Positions 1-7,500 of a stretch of 64,000 nucleotides of DNA are shown one piece after another (position 1 is the stretch's first letter; the number at the start of each line of letters is the position of its first letter). A program made the translations under genes and the position numbers. The stretch is from Lachnospiraceae bacterium NC2008 (GTDB taxonomy: Bacteria > Bacillota > Clostridia > Lachnospirales > Lachnospiraceae). The notes beneath the pieces were generated by a model that was given only the letters and a program-made list of their open reading frames with translations, was not told the DNA's origin and ran no database searches. The DNA lies in contig JHWS01000002.1 of the NCBI GenBank assembly GCA_000687675.1, positions 62,001 through 126,000 on the forward strand. Direction: 5' to 3'.

Positions 1-603
1 AAACTTGGAGAGATGCCACTTCCACCTTATATTCACAACAAACTTGAAGATAAGTCACGTTATCAGACTGTATATGCTAAGTTTGATGGTAGCGCCGCAG
101 CACCAACTGCTGGCCTGCATTTTACTAAAGAGCTTCTTAAAGAGATAGAAGATATGGGAGTTGAACTAAGATATGTAACTCTCCATGTTGGACTTGGTAC
201 CTTTAGACCAGTTAAGGAAGATAATCTTATTAACCATCATATGCATACAGAGTTTTGTCAGGTTGATAAGAAAACTGCTGATGCTATTAATAAGGCTAAA
301 GAAGAAGGCAGAAGAGTTATCTGTGTAGGAACAACTTCAGTTAGAACTGTGGAATCTATGGCAGACAGAGTTGGCCACGTCTGCGCAGGCAGCAAGGATA
401 CAGATATTTTTATTTATCCTGGTTATGAGTTTAAGATACCAGACTGTCTTATAACTAACTTCCACCTGCCAGAAAGTACACTTATTATGTTAGTTAGTGC
501 CTTCGCATCACGCGAGAAGATTTTAAACGCATACAAGGTAGCTGTTGAAGAGAAATATCGCTTCTTCTCCTTCGGCGACGCCATGTTCCTTAAGAAGGAC
601 TAG
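1..603 (+). CDS. queA: S-adenosylmethionine:tRNA ribosyltransferase-isomerase QueA (3' part)
   Basis: C-terminal 200 residues of QueA, which transfers and isomerises the ribosyl group of S-adenosylmethionine onto 7-aminomethyl-7-deazaguanine in tRNA to give epoxyqueuosine, a step in queuosine synthesis. The reading frame is open from base 1, where it reads [11 protein letters not shown], so the gene begins upstream and the internal ATG at base 13 is not the start. Family motifs seen in order are [40 protein letters not shown] and [12 protein letters not shown]. The usual family length is about 340 residues, so roughly 140 are missing at the left edge. No clear intrinsic terminator follows; the next 290 bp are GC-rich repeats. 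Confidence 0.96.
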   Translation, partial: KLGEMPLPPYIHNKLEDKSRYQTVYAKFDGSAAAPTAGLHFTKELLKEIEDMGVELRYVTLHVGLGTFRPVKEDNLINHHMHTEFCQVDKKTADAINKAKEEGRRVICVGTTSVRTVESMADRVGHVCAGSKDTDIFIYPGYEFKIPDCLITNFHLPESTLIMLVSAFASREKILNAYKVAVEEKYRFFSFGDAMFLKKD

Positions 604-617
604 CGGAGCTTGCAGCC

Positions 618-697
618 CGGGGCTAAACCATTCCTCCGCACCCGTGCCCACACACCTCGGGGCTAAAACGTTCCTCAGCGCACGTACCCACGCACCT
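618..697. repeat. Two tandem copies of a 40-bp GC-rich repeat
   Basis: Bases 618-657 and 658-697 are head-to-tail copies, 33 of 40 positions identical by direct alignment, both beginning CGGGGCTAAA and ending CGCACCT or CACACCT. The unit is far richer in G and C than the surrounding genome. No open frame, promoter or terminator is evident inside. I cannot name the repeat family. Confidence 0.7.
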
Positions 698-800
698 TAA
701 TCTCACATGGTGTTCATAACATATCCCTCTCCTGAAGCAAGCCGAATCGAAGCTGCCTGCAACTAGATATAGTAAATTTTGTGGCTTTTAGATTTATATA

Positions 801-829
801 TTGATTAAAATCATATTCCTTGTTACAAT
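801..829 (+). promoter_or_regulatory. Sigma-A-type promoter of the PilZ gene
   Basis: TTGATT (801-806), a 17-bp spacer, and TACAAT (824-829) match the -35/-10 consensus at 4 or 5 of 6 positions each with ideal spacing. Transcription would start near 836, leaving a leader of about 57 nt. Confidence 0.6.
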
Positions 830-893
830 ATTTATGTTTTTGTTAAGTTTTTTGCGAGGCAAAAAATAAATCTTTTGTATTTCGGAGAATACC

Positions 894-1244
894 ATGGAAG
901 AAAAAAGAAAAGATCGAAGACTTGATCTTCAGTCTGAAATTATTATTAAGAAACTTGATACAGAGCCAAAGAAGGAAACTAAGGCTAAGATACATATTAA
1001 GGATGTTTCTAAGAGTGGTATAGGTTTTAACTGTGACTTCCAGTTATCAATCGGTGGAGTTTACGAGTGCGAACTTACTATATGGACAAAGGAAACTATT
1101 CATACCTTTATTGAAATTGTTCGTATGAACAAAATCGGTGATACATTTAACTACGGTGGTATATTCATTGGTATGAGTGAAGTCGATTCAAAACGTATTG
1201 AAATATACTTCACATTCGATGAGAACGGTGTTTATGATAAATAA
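894..1244 (+). CDS. Single-domain PilZ (c-di-GMP-binding) protein
   Basis: A 116-residue protein made almost entirely of one PilZ domain. The two ligand-binding motifs are present: RxxxR at residues 5-9 (RKDRR) and DxSxxG in IKDVSKSGIGF, separated by about 25 residues as in the family. PilZ domains bind cyclic di-GMP and relay it to motility, polysaccharide or secretion machinery; the partner here is unknown because no such machinery is adjacent. The start ATG follows a GGAGA ribosome site. The gene stands alone with its own promoter (801-829). Its original intrinsic terminator appears to have been split by the insertion sequence that begins 24 bp after the stop codon. Confidence 0.85.
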   Translation: MEEKRKDRRLDLQSEIIIKKLDTEPKKETKAKIHIKDVSKSGIGFNCDFQLSIGGVYECELTIWTKETIHTFIEIVRMNKIGDTFNYGGIFIGMSEVDSKRIEIYFTFDENGVYDK

Positions 1245-1257
1245 TTTGAATCTAACC

Positions 1258-1267
1258 GGCCTTTGGG
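1258..1267. repeat. Left target-site duplication of the IS
   Basis: GGCCTTTGGG lies immediately outside the left inverted repeat and is duplicated exactly at 2923-2932. Ten to twelve base pairs is the duplication length typical of several IS4-family groups. Confidence 0.88.
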
Positions 1268-1295
1268 CAATGTCATTAAGTTAAGAGGCATCTAT

Positions 1296-1336
1296 AAAGA
1301 TCTCTGTATCACAAAAGGTACAGGGGTCTTTTTTTC
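1296..1336 (+). terminator. Terminator inside the left end of the IS
   Basis: Stem AAAGATCTCTGTA (1296-1308) pairs with TACAGGGGTCTTT (1319-1331) with two G-U pairs, 10-nt loop, followed by a T run to 1335. It faces right and should stop transcripts entering from the PilZ side before they reach the transposase. Confidence 0.75.
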
Positions 1337-1370
1337 TGCAAATAGGGTTGACAGTTAATCATATAAGTGC

Positions 1371-1415
1371 GGCCGCTTTCGCTATTGATTATCTTTAGAG
1401 GTAGCGAAAGCGGCC
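1371..1415 (+). promoter_or_regulatory. First leader hairpin upstream of the transposase
   Basis: A perfect 14-bp inverted repeat, GGCCGCTTTCGCTA at 1371-1384 and its complement at 1402-1415. A TTGACA hexamer lies just before it at 1348-1353, but I see no convincing -10 at normal spacing, so the exact promoter is unresolved. Confidence 0.6.
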
Positions 1416-1452
1416 CTTGAAATTGTAGGCATATTTCTCAATTTCAAGGAGG
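1416..1452 (+). promoter_or_regulatory. Hairpin overlapping the transposase ribosome-binding site
   Basis: CTTGAAATTG (1416-1425) is perfectly complementary to CAATTTCAAG (1439-1448). The strong Shine-Dalgarno AAGGAGG is at 1446-1452, so its first three bases lie in the 3' arm. Folding of a read-through transcript would hinder ribosome access, the strategy known for IS10 and IS50. The regulatory role is inferred. Confidence 0.6.
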
Positions 1453-1457
1453 TGCAC

Positions 1458-2774
1458 ATGAAACCACAAATGGTAAAGAATCTTTTGATGTCTCAGATTA
1501 AAACTGTTGCTGCCAATGCCAAGTCTTTCTGTATCGATGTTGAAAGAAATTTTTCACGGAAAAGAAAACTGACTATGGAAAGGGTTATTACTGAAATCAT
1601 TGGTATGGGAAGTGGCAGTCTTACAAATGAAATGCTGGATATCTTTAATAATAGTCTTGAAACTCCAACTTCTTCTGCTTTTTGCCAACAGCGGTGCAAG
1701 ATAACTGTGGACGCATTCGAAACAATATTTCGACTTTTTTCAGAAAAGCTGTTTGATTCTTTTGATGATGAATTACCTATATTGGCTGTGGATGGTTCAA
1801 AAATTCAAATCCCAACTAATCCCGATGATGTAGATTCTTTTTTGCCAGGCTCAAATGGTCAGAAGCCTTACAATCTTTTACATCTAAATGCACTATATAA
1901 CCTCAAGCATCAAATATATCAAGATGCGATTATCCAGAAGGTTAAGACAGCCAATGAACATCTTGCTCTTGTAGAGATGGTAGATCGTTCTTTATTACGC
2001 AGTGCTCTTTTGATGGCTGATAGGGGATATGAAAGTTATAACAACCTTGCTCACATTCAGGAAAAAGGCTGGTATTTTCTGTTTCGAATCAAAGATGGTG
2101 AAAAAGGTATTAGGCAAGGGTTGTCATTACCAGATGAAGATTCTTATGATATTAGTTTTGAACTTAATCTCACACGGAAGCAAACAAAAGAAGTGAAGGA
2201 ATTGATAAAAGACAAAAATCATTACAGGTGGATTCCTAGTAATGTAGTTTTTGATTATCTTCCGCGCAAAAATCAGAAATCAGATTCTGTTAAATTCTAT
2301 AAATTATCATTCAGGATTGTGAGATTTCCTATATCTGACGGCACAAATGAAACAATCATAACTAATCTTCCAATAGATAAATATCCTGCAGAAGAAATAA
2401 AAAAGCTATATGCATCGAGGTGGGGAATTGAAACATCTTTTAGAAATCTGAAATATACAATGGGAATGCTTAATTTCCACTCCAAAAAGGTGGCATGCAT
2501 ACAGCAGGAAATATATGCACATCTTGTAATGTATAACTTTGCGGAAATGATTACCTCGCACGTAGTCATTAAGAAAAAGCAAAAAAAATATACATATAAA
2601 GCAAACTTTTCGGTTGCAGCTCACATGTGCAGGAAGTATTACCGCGGTATGACATCACCACCTGTTCTGGAAACCATCATATCAAGAAATCTTGTACCTA
2701 TAAGACCAGACAGACATCGAGCCAGATACCCGTCTGCAAGAGTCTTTAGAGGTTTCCTTTATAGGGTAGCATAA
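1458..2774 (+). CDS. IS4-family DDE transposase
   Basis: A 438-residue DDE transposase that cuts and joins the IS ends. The catalytic triad can be placed at D112 (AVDGSKIQI), D188 (LMADRGYESYN) and E325 (SRWGIETSFRNLK). The last lies in a perfect Y-x2-R-x3-E-x6-K signature, which is diagnostic of the IS4 family. I chose the ATG at 1458 because AAGGAGG ends 5 nt before it; the in-frame GTG at 1452 overlaps that site. There is no frameshift or premature stop, so the enzyme should be functional. Its own terminator follows at 2802-2825. Confidence 0.94.
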   Translation: MKPQMVKNLLMSQIKTVAANAKSFCIDVERNFSRKRKLTMERVITEIIGMGSGSLTNEMLDIFNNSLETPTSSAFCQQRCKITVDAFETIFRLFSEKLFDSFDDELPILAVDGSKIQIPTNPDDVDSFLPGSNGQKPYNLLHLNALYNLKHQIYQDAIIQKVKTANEHLALVEMVDRSLLRSALLMADRGYESYNNLAHIQEKGWYFLFRIKDGEKGIRQGLSLPDEDSYDISFELNLTRKQTKEVKELIKDKNHYRWIPSNVVFDYLPRKNQKSDSVKFYKLSFRIVRFPISDGTNETIITNLPIDKYPAEEIKKLYASRWGIETSFRNLKYTMGMLNFHSKKVACIQQEIYAHLVMYNFAEMITSHVVIKKKQKKYTYKANFSVAAHMCRKYYRGMTSPPVLETIISRNLVPIRPDRHRARYPSARVFRGFLYRVA

Positions 2775-2801
2775 AGCATTAGATTTTACACGCTATCATC
2801 A

Positions 2802-2825
2802 GGCGGATTTTTGATCCGTCTTTTT
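2802..2825 (+). terminator. Terminator of the transposase gene
   Basis: GGCGGAT (2802-2808) pairs with ATCCGTC (2814-2820), with one G-U pair and a 5-nt loop, followed by five T residues. Confidence 0.75.
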
Positions 2826-2840
2826 GACATGGAAAAGTAC

Positions 2841-2877
2841 AGAAAAAGAGGATGAAGGAACTATTCCAACATCCTCT
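2841..2877 (-). terminator. Minus-strand terminator at the right end of the IS
   Basis: AGAGGATG (2847-2854) and CATCCTCT (2870-2877) form a perfect 8-bp stem. Read on the minus strand it is followed by a run of T (the AAAAA at 2843-2847 on the + strand). It would stop transcripts entering the IS from the sortase side. Confidence 0.6.
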
Positions 2878-2922
2878 CTAAATATTTATTGTCACAAATT
2901 CAATGTTAACTTAATGACATTG

Positions 2923-2932
2923 GGCCTTTGGG
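2923..2932. repeat. Right target-site duplication of the IS
   Basis: GGCCTTTGGG directly outside the right inverted repeat, identical to 1258-1267. The following CCGGTTTTTTT is the right half of the interrupted terminator; the stem that remains here is only 4 bp. Confidence 0.88.
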
Positions 2933-3155
2933 CCGGTTTTTTTATTGCAACCCACCGCGGGCACCGATTGTCATCGCCAAGGAGTAGCTAACACAATGGG
3001 GCACTGATAGCCTACGTAGGTGTATAGTAAACGCAGTGGCGCGGATGGGCCAAATTTTCATAAAAAAACACAATATGGTGTGTCAGGCACTTGCAATTAT
3101 CTGTATATCTAGTAAAATATTATGTTAGATTAACATAACTATGTGAAGAGATAGT
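2933..3155. other. Intergenic region between the IS and the sortase gene
   Basis: Bases 2933-2943 are the T-rich remnant of the PilZ terminator. Bases 2946-3050 are unusually GC-rich with no open frame or recognisable RNA. A possible sortase promoter lies in the AT-rich part: TTGCAA, 16-bp spacer, TAAAAT, ending about 3119. Confidence 0.4.
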
Positions 3156-4496
3156 ATGCAGGTTGATAGAAGACGTTTTAGGACTGCTAAAGATTACGAA
3201 GCAGCTCTTAGAGACAGTAAGATAATTGAAGGTCTTGAGAAGAAATATAAGATTAAAGACCTTGATTCAGCAACTAAGGCTGACCTAGATAAAGTCTATA
3301 TGATGCTTTCTGACGGTTCACTAAAGTTTGAAAGCGCATTAGGCAATGATTTTGATGACAAGATAACTGAACTTCGAGAAGAGATTGCTAACCGACCTGA
3401 TACTAAAAAAAGAGGCTTATTTAACAAAACTGCAGGCGGTGCAAGCAAAACCTCAAAGGGCAACGTAGGAAGTAACTCTGGGACTGGTAAGAACGGGAAC
3501 TCTGTTAAATTAACAGGAACAGGTAGTAGTGCCAAGAATGGCAAAAACTTGACCCATGGCGGCGGCGCCAAAGGAGGCTTGGCCAAGGGCGCCGTGGCTA
3601 AAGGCAGCGTGGCCAAAGGCGGCGAGGAAAATGGCGGGGCCAGGAAACAGCCTACCAAACTTGAAGATATGTCGCCGGCTATGCAGGCGGAAGTAAAAAG
3701 ACAGCTTAAGAAGCGAGAGCGAAGAAGAAAGCTTACCGTAGCTACACTTCTTATTGCAGCCGTAGCTTCTTTAGGATACTACATCATCTACTACGTAAAC
3801 GGCTCAAAGCATAACGACGAGTATAAAGATATTTCTAATTTAGTTGGTTCTAATGCATTGCAGGGGGATACTCCTACAACTGTAACTGCCACTATTAATA
3901 ACGAAACAAGAACACTTACCGTACTTCCAAAGTACGAAACATTATATAAATCTAACAATAAACTAATAGGTTGGATAAAAATAGCCGATACTAATATTGA
4001 TTATCCGGTTATGCAGACTACAGATAATGAATATTATCTTAATCATAACTTTGATCAGGAGGAATCTAAGGCAGGAGCCCTCTTCCTTGATTACCAGTGC
4101 GACGTAGTTTCTGGCTGTGATAATTACATAATATACGGACATCATCTAAGTAGTGGAGGTATGTTCTCTAAGCTTAGCGACTATCAAAGTAAGTCTTACT
4201 ATGAGAAGCATAAGTATATTAACTTCGATACTATATACGAAGAAGGTACTTATCAGGTGATGTTTGCATTTCGCTCAAGAGTATACGATTCGGACCAGGT
4301 TGTATTTAAGTATTATCAGTTTATCAATGCAACCAGCGAAGAAGAGTTTACATCATATATGAATGAGATGAGAAAAGACTCATTCTACGATACAGGAGTA
4401 GAAGCTTACTATGGGGACCAGCTTCTTACCTTATCAACCTGCGATTATAACGAAAAGAATGGCCGATTTGTTGTTGTGGCCAAGAAGATTTATTAA
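3156..4496 (+). CDS. Class B sortase with long N-terminal extension
   Basis: A membrane-anchored transpeptidase that links surface proteins to peptidoglycan. The sortase domain fills residues 245-446 with the class B hallmarks YPVMQTTDNEYYL, GALFLD and NYIIYGHH. Catalytic residues are H329, C429 (LSTC) and R437 (NGRFVVV). One membrane segment covers residues 192-212. Ahead of it lie about 190 residues predicted to be cytoplasmic: a charged helical part, then Gly/Lys/Ala-rich near-repeats of the form AKGxVAKG. Class B sortases normally have only a short N-terminus, so this extension is odd; its DNA (about 3540-3650) is also locally GC-rich. The next gene encodes a protein ending in PKTGD plus a membrane segment and positive tail, the likely substrate. 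Confidence 0.9.
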   Translation: MQVDRRRFRTAKDYEAALRDSKIIEGLEKKYKIKDLDSATKADLDKVYMMLSDGSLKFESALGNDFDDKITELREEIANRPDTKKRGLFNKTAGGASKTSKGNVGSNSGTGKNGNSVKLTGTGSSAKNGKNLTHGGGAKGGLAKGAVAKGSVAKGGEENGGARKQPTKLEDMSPAMQAEVKRQLKKRERRRKLTVATLLIAAVASLGYYIIYYVNGSKHNDEYKDISNLVGSNALQGDTPTTVTATINNETRTLTVLPKYETLYKSNNKLIGWIKIADTNIDYPVMQTTDNEYYLNHNFDQEESKAGALFLDYQCDVVSGCDNYIIYGHHLSSGGMFSKLSDYQSKSYYEKHKYINFDTIYEEGTYQVMFAFRSRVYDSDQVVFKYYQFINATSEEEFTSYMNEMRKDSFYDTGVEAYYGDQLLTLSTCDYNEKNGRFVVVAKKIY

Positions 4497-4561
4497 TAAG
4501 TAAGCATATTTATTCTAGGGGGATAGATATGCGACATAGCCCCTTACAACAGTGGAGGTAA

Positions 4562-7500
4562 ATGATGGCTAAAGCATCTGAGACTAAGAAAAAAAGAAAG
4601 TTAAATGCTAAAGGAAGGAAAGTTATAAGAAGATCTATAGCTGGTGTTCTTATGGCATCTGCATTAATAGTTGCTGCTGTACCAGAAGATAAATCTGGTA
4701 GTGCTAGTGCTGCGCCTACAAACAATAATGAAGCACTTGATTACGACAAAGATTCCAAACTTGATAGAAATAAGGAAGTTAAAAAACCTGACAATGTTAC
4801 ATATTCATTAGCATTCAATTCGGATCCAACACATCCAGATACCCCATATGAAGCTTATGACGTACGACAGATTGATGGTAACTGGACAATTCTTTCTATG
4901 TACGAGTATTTTGTACCATCTGGTTCTAGTACAGGTGCAGGTGTTATCTATAAATATAATGATACTTATAACGTTAGTGAGCTTAACCTTGCATCTAATA
5001 TCTATTCAGGTTTTATGGTTGTTACGGTAGATGAATATAATACTTATGTTTCTAATTCTATAAATACTCTTAGATTTTACCTTGATGTATCACCATATAT
5101 ACATGGAAGTCAGACTGGTCCTGATGGCAATGGTAATACATATAAAGATGATCCAAACCTTGTTAAGAAGTATCTTCCAGAACAATATAACGAATGGAAA
5201 ACTCTTTATGATTCCAGGTATTCTGATTGGAAAAAGGATCATCCTGACACAGAACCGTCGTCGCTAGCTGATCTTCAGATGAACCCACTTGATGTCCTTG
5301 GTAAGAATATGACTGAGGAAAATAAGAGAATCTATTATTGTGAGAATAATCCTATTACTGGTACAACTGAAATAATGCAGGGATATACCCTTCTTCCTGT
5401 AAGAAACTATGCACCTGGTAAGAAGTATCTTGATTTTAGTGGCACAGAAAGAAATATGCCTACTAACGATCAGGTTTATCTTGTTGTTGTTAACGATAAT
5501 ACAGCTGCTACAAATCAGACTGTTGAAGTTGGTGGTTACAAGTTTAGATGGCTCTCTACAAAGGGTATTGAAGCAATCGGTGAAGATGCTTTTAAGGGAA
5601 CAGAAAAAGTAGATAAGCTTATTGTTGGTAGCGGTATTGCATATATAGGTGACAGTGCTTTCAAGGGTTCATTTATTAAGAATGTTGAATTCTCAGGTGT
5701 AACATATATTGGTAACCATGTATTCCAAGATTGTACATATCTTGAAGATATTACCCTTACAAACTCTACAACAACTATCGGTAAGGAGGCTTTTAGGGGA
5801 TGTAACAAGCTTAAAAAAGTTGAACTTCCTGAAGGTATGAAGAATATTGGATTTGGAGCTTTTGCTTACTGTCCGGTTCTTGAAAGTGTTGATCTTTCAA
5901 AGAATGTTAATGGTTGTACTATAGGTGAGTATGCTTTCTATGACTGTACGAAACTTTCATCAGTTACCTTTAATGATGACTATGATTTTGCAATAGGTAA
6001 GGCAGCATTTGCTTTATCACCAGGTAATGGTGCTGCATCTCAGCTTACAGAATTTAATTTTCCTAAGACAATTAAAGATTATGTAAGTGCTAAAACTGTT
6101 AATGACTATAGTGAAACTAATTACAAGTTATATAATACAGAAAAAAAATACTATACAGCTTCTGACGCTAGTTATACTTCAAGAATAGGTGATTACATAC
6201 TTGCTAACAGAGATAATCTTAAGATAGTAACTATGCCTGTAAACTTTGGCTCAAGTACTAGTTATGAAGTAGTTCCGCTTAATACATTTGATATGTGTAT
6301 TAATCTTGAACATGTTGACTTTACAACAGGCTATAACCGTATGGCTTGCTTTGACCCATATCTTTTTGAAGATGTTCAAACAGAAAGTTTTTATGTGTTT
6401 GGTCCTGACACATCTCTTTATGCAGATTCTAATCTTAAGTATTTTGCTAACCCTAGAAAGTGTACCTGGGCTACTTCGGAAGATAATTCAGATCCTCCTA
6501 ATCCTAAGAAAGCAACACAGGTATCTGACTATATACCTTATGTATATTATGCAGATGGTAAGAACCATTATGAAGTTGGTATAGGAGATTACAGATACGA
6601 GCTTGAAGTTAATGATTCTAATAATACAGCTTCACTTCTTTCTTGCGAGCTTATTAAGGGTAATGTAACTTCTATTCCAGAATTTACTATTCCTGGTACT
6701 GTTGCAAAGTATTCTGTTAAGGATATGGAACCAGGATGTATTTCTGATGAAATTAAAAATAAAATTGTTAAGCTTAATATAGCTGACAATTCTATTGAAT
6801 CTATAGATGATGGTGTATTCCAGAAATGTGCAATGCTTAAAGAAGTAGACCTTGGCAATTCAGTTAAGTCTATAGGTAAAGATGCTTTTGCAGATAACAG
6901 CCTTCTTGAAAAGGTTACAATAGGAGAGAACATCGAAACTATTGGTCAAACTTCTTTTGCAAATAATCCAGCTCTTACGGATGTTATTTTTGAGCATCCT
7001 TCAAGTTACGATACCTTCCAGTCTATTGGAACTGATGCTTTTAAAACAACAAGTCCATACTTGTATTTTACAGGTGATATTATTAAGGGATATGCACCTT
7101 TTGATTATGCTATGGGTGGCAATGAGATTAATACAGACTCTGTATATATCTGCTATCAGTCACCAGACCCAACAAACTTCAAGGTTCTTAAGGATGATAA
7201 GAATGATTGTATAACTCTTATTGATTATCCACATTATGAAGATCTGCCAATTGATGTTAGAACTGCATTTGAAAGTGGTGGTACTACACCTCTTAACACA
7301 TCTCAGCAGGCTCAACTTGATGCTACAAAGCATCTTGATGTTCCTGACGCTGTAGAATCAATTGATATGCCAGCATTTGTTAACGGTAATAATAATATCA
7401 ATACAAGAAACTTTATATATATTATTAGTTCTAATAAAGTATTTGGTACTGATTATACTCGTAAAGATGTTTATAGTAATGAGAATCTTACTAATGCATC

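Larger units (their letters stand above)
604..893. other. Intergenic region queA-pilZ
   Basis: This 290-bp gap holds the GC-rich 40-bp tandem repeat (618-697), an unremarkable stretch to about 780, then a promoter and AT-rich leader for the PilZ gene. In the leader, bases 848-866 form a perfect 8-bp hairpin (TTTTTTGC, loop GAG, GCAAAAAA). No coding frame was found. Confidence 0.6.
1268..2922 (+). mobile_element. Complete IS4-family insertion sequence, 1,655 bp
   Basis: The element is bounded by perfect 17-bp inverted repeats, CAATGTCATTAAGTTAA at 1268-1284 and its reverse complement at 2906-2922, and by a perfect 10-bp direct repeat GGCCTTTGGG outside each end. It holds one full-length transposase gene. 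Internal features reading inward are an intrinsic terminator near the left end, two hairpins ahead of the transposase, a terminator after it, and a minus-strand terminator near the right end. Intact ends, intact gene and identical target duplications suggest a recent and possibly active insertion. Removing the IS and one duplication restores a textbook terminator (8-bp stem AACCGGCC/GGCCGGTT, loop TTTG, run of T). Confidence 0.92.

Noticed and set aside
780-893. c-di-GMP riboswitch ahead of the PilZ gene
   Set aside because: The leader is only about 57 nt and lacks the conserved GEMM features.
1452-1460. GTG at 1452 as the transposase start
   Set aside because: It overlaps the Shine-Dalgarno AAGGAGG; the ATG at 1458 has normal spacing.
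3296-3658. Minus-strand frame of 120 codons, Pro/Leu-rich
   Set aside because: Shadow of the Gly/Lys-rich stretch of the sortase gene; no ribosome site.
4501-4561. Hairpin AGGGG/CCCCT before the LRR gene as riboswitch or terminator
   Set aside because: Only a 5-bp stem, no T run, no match to a known riboswitch.
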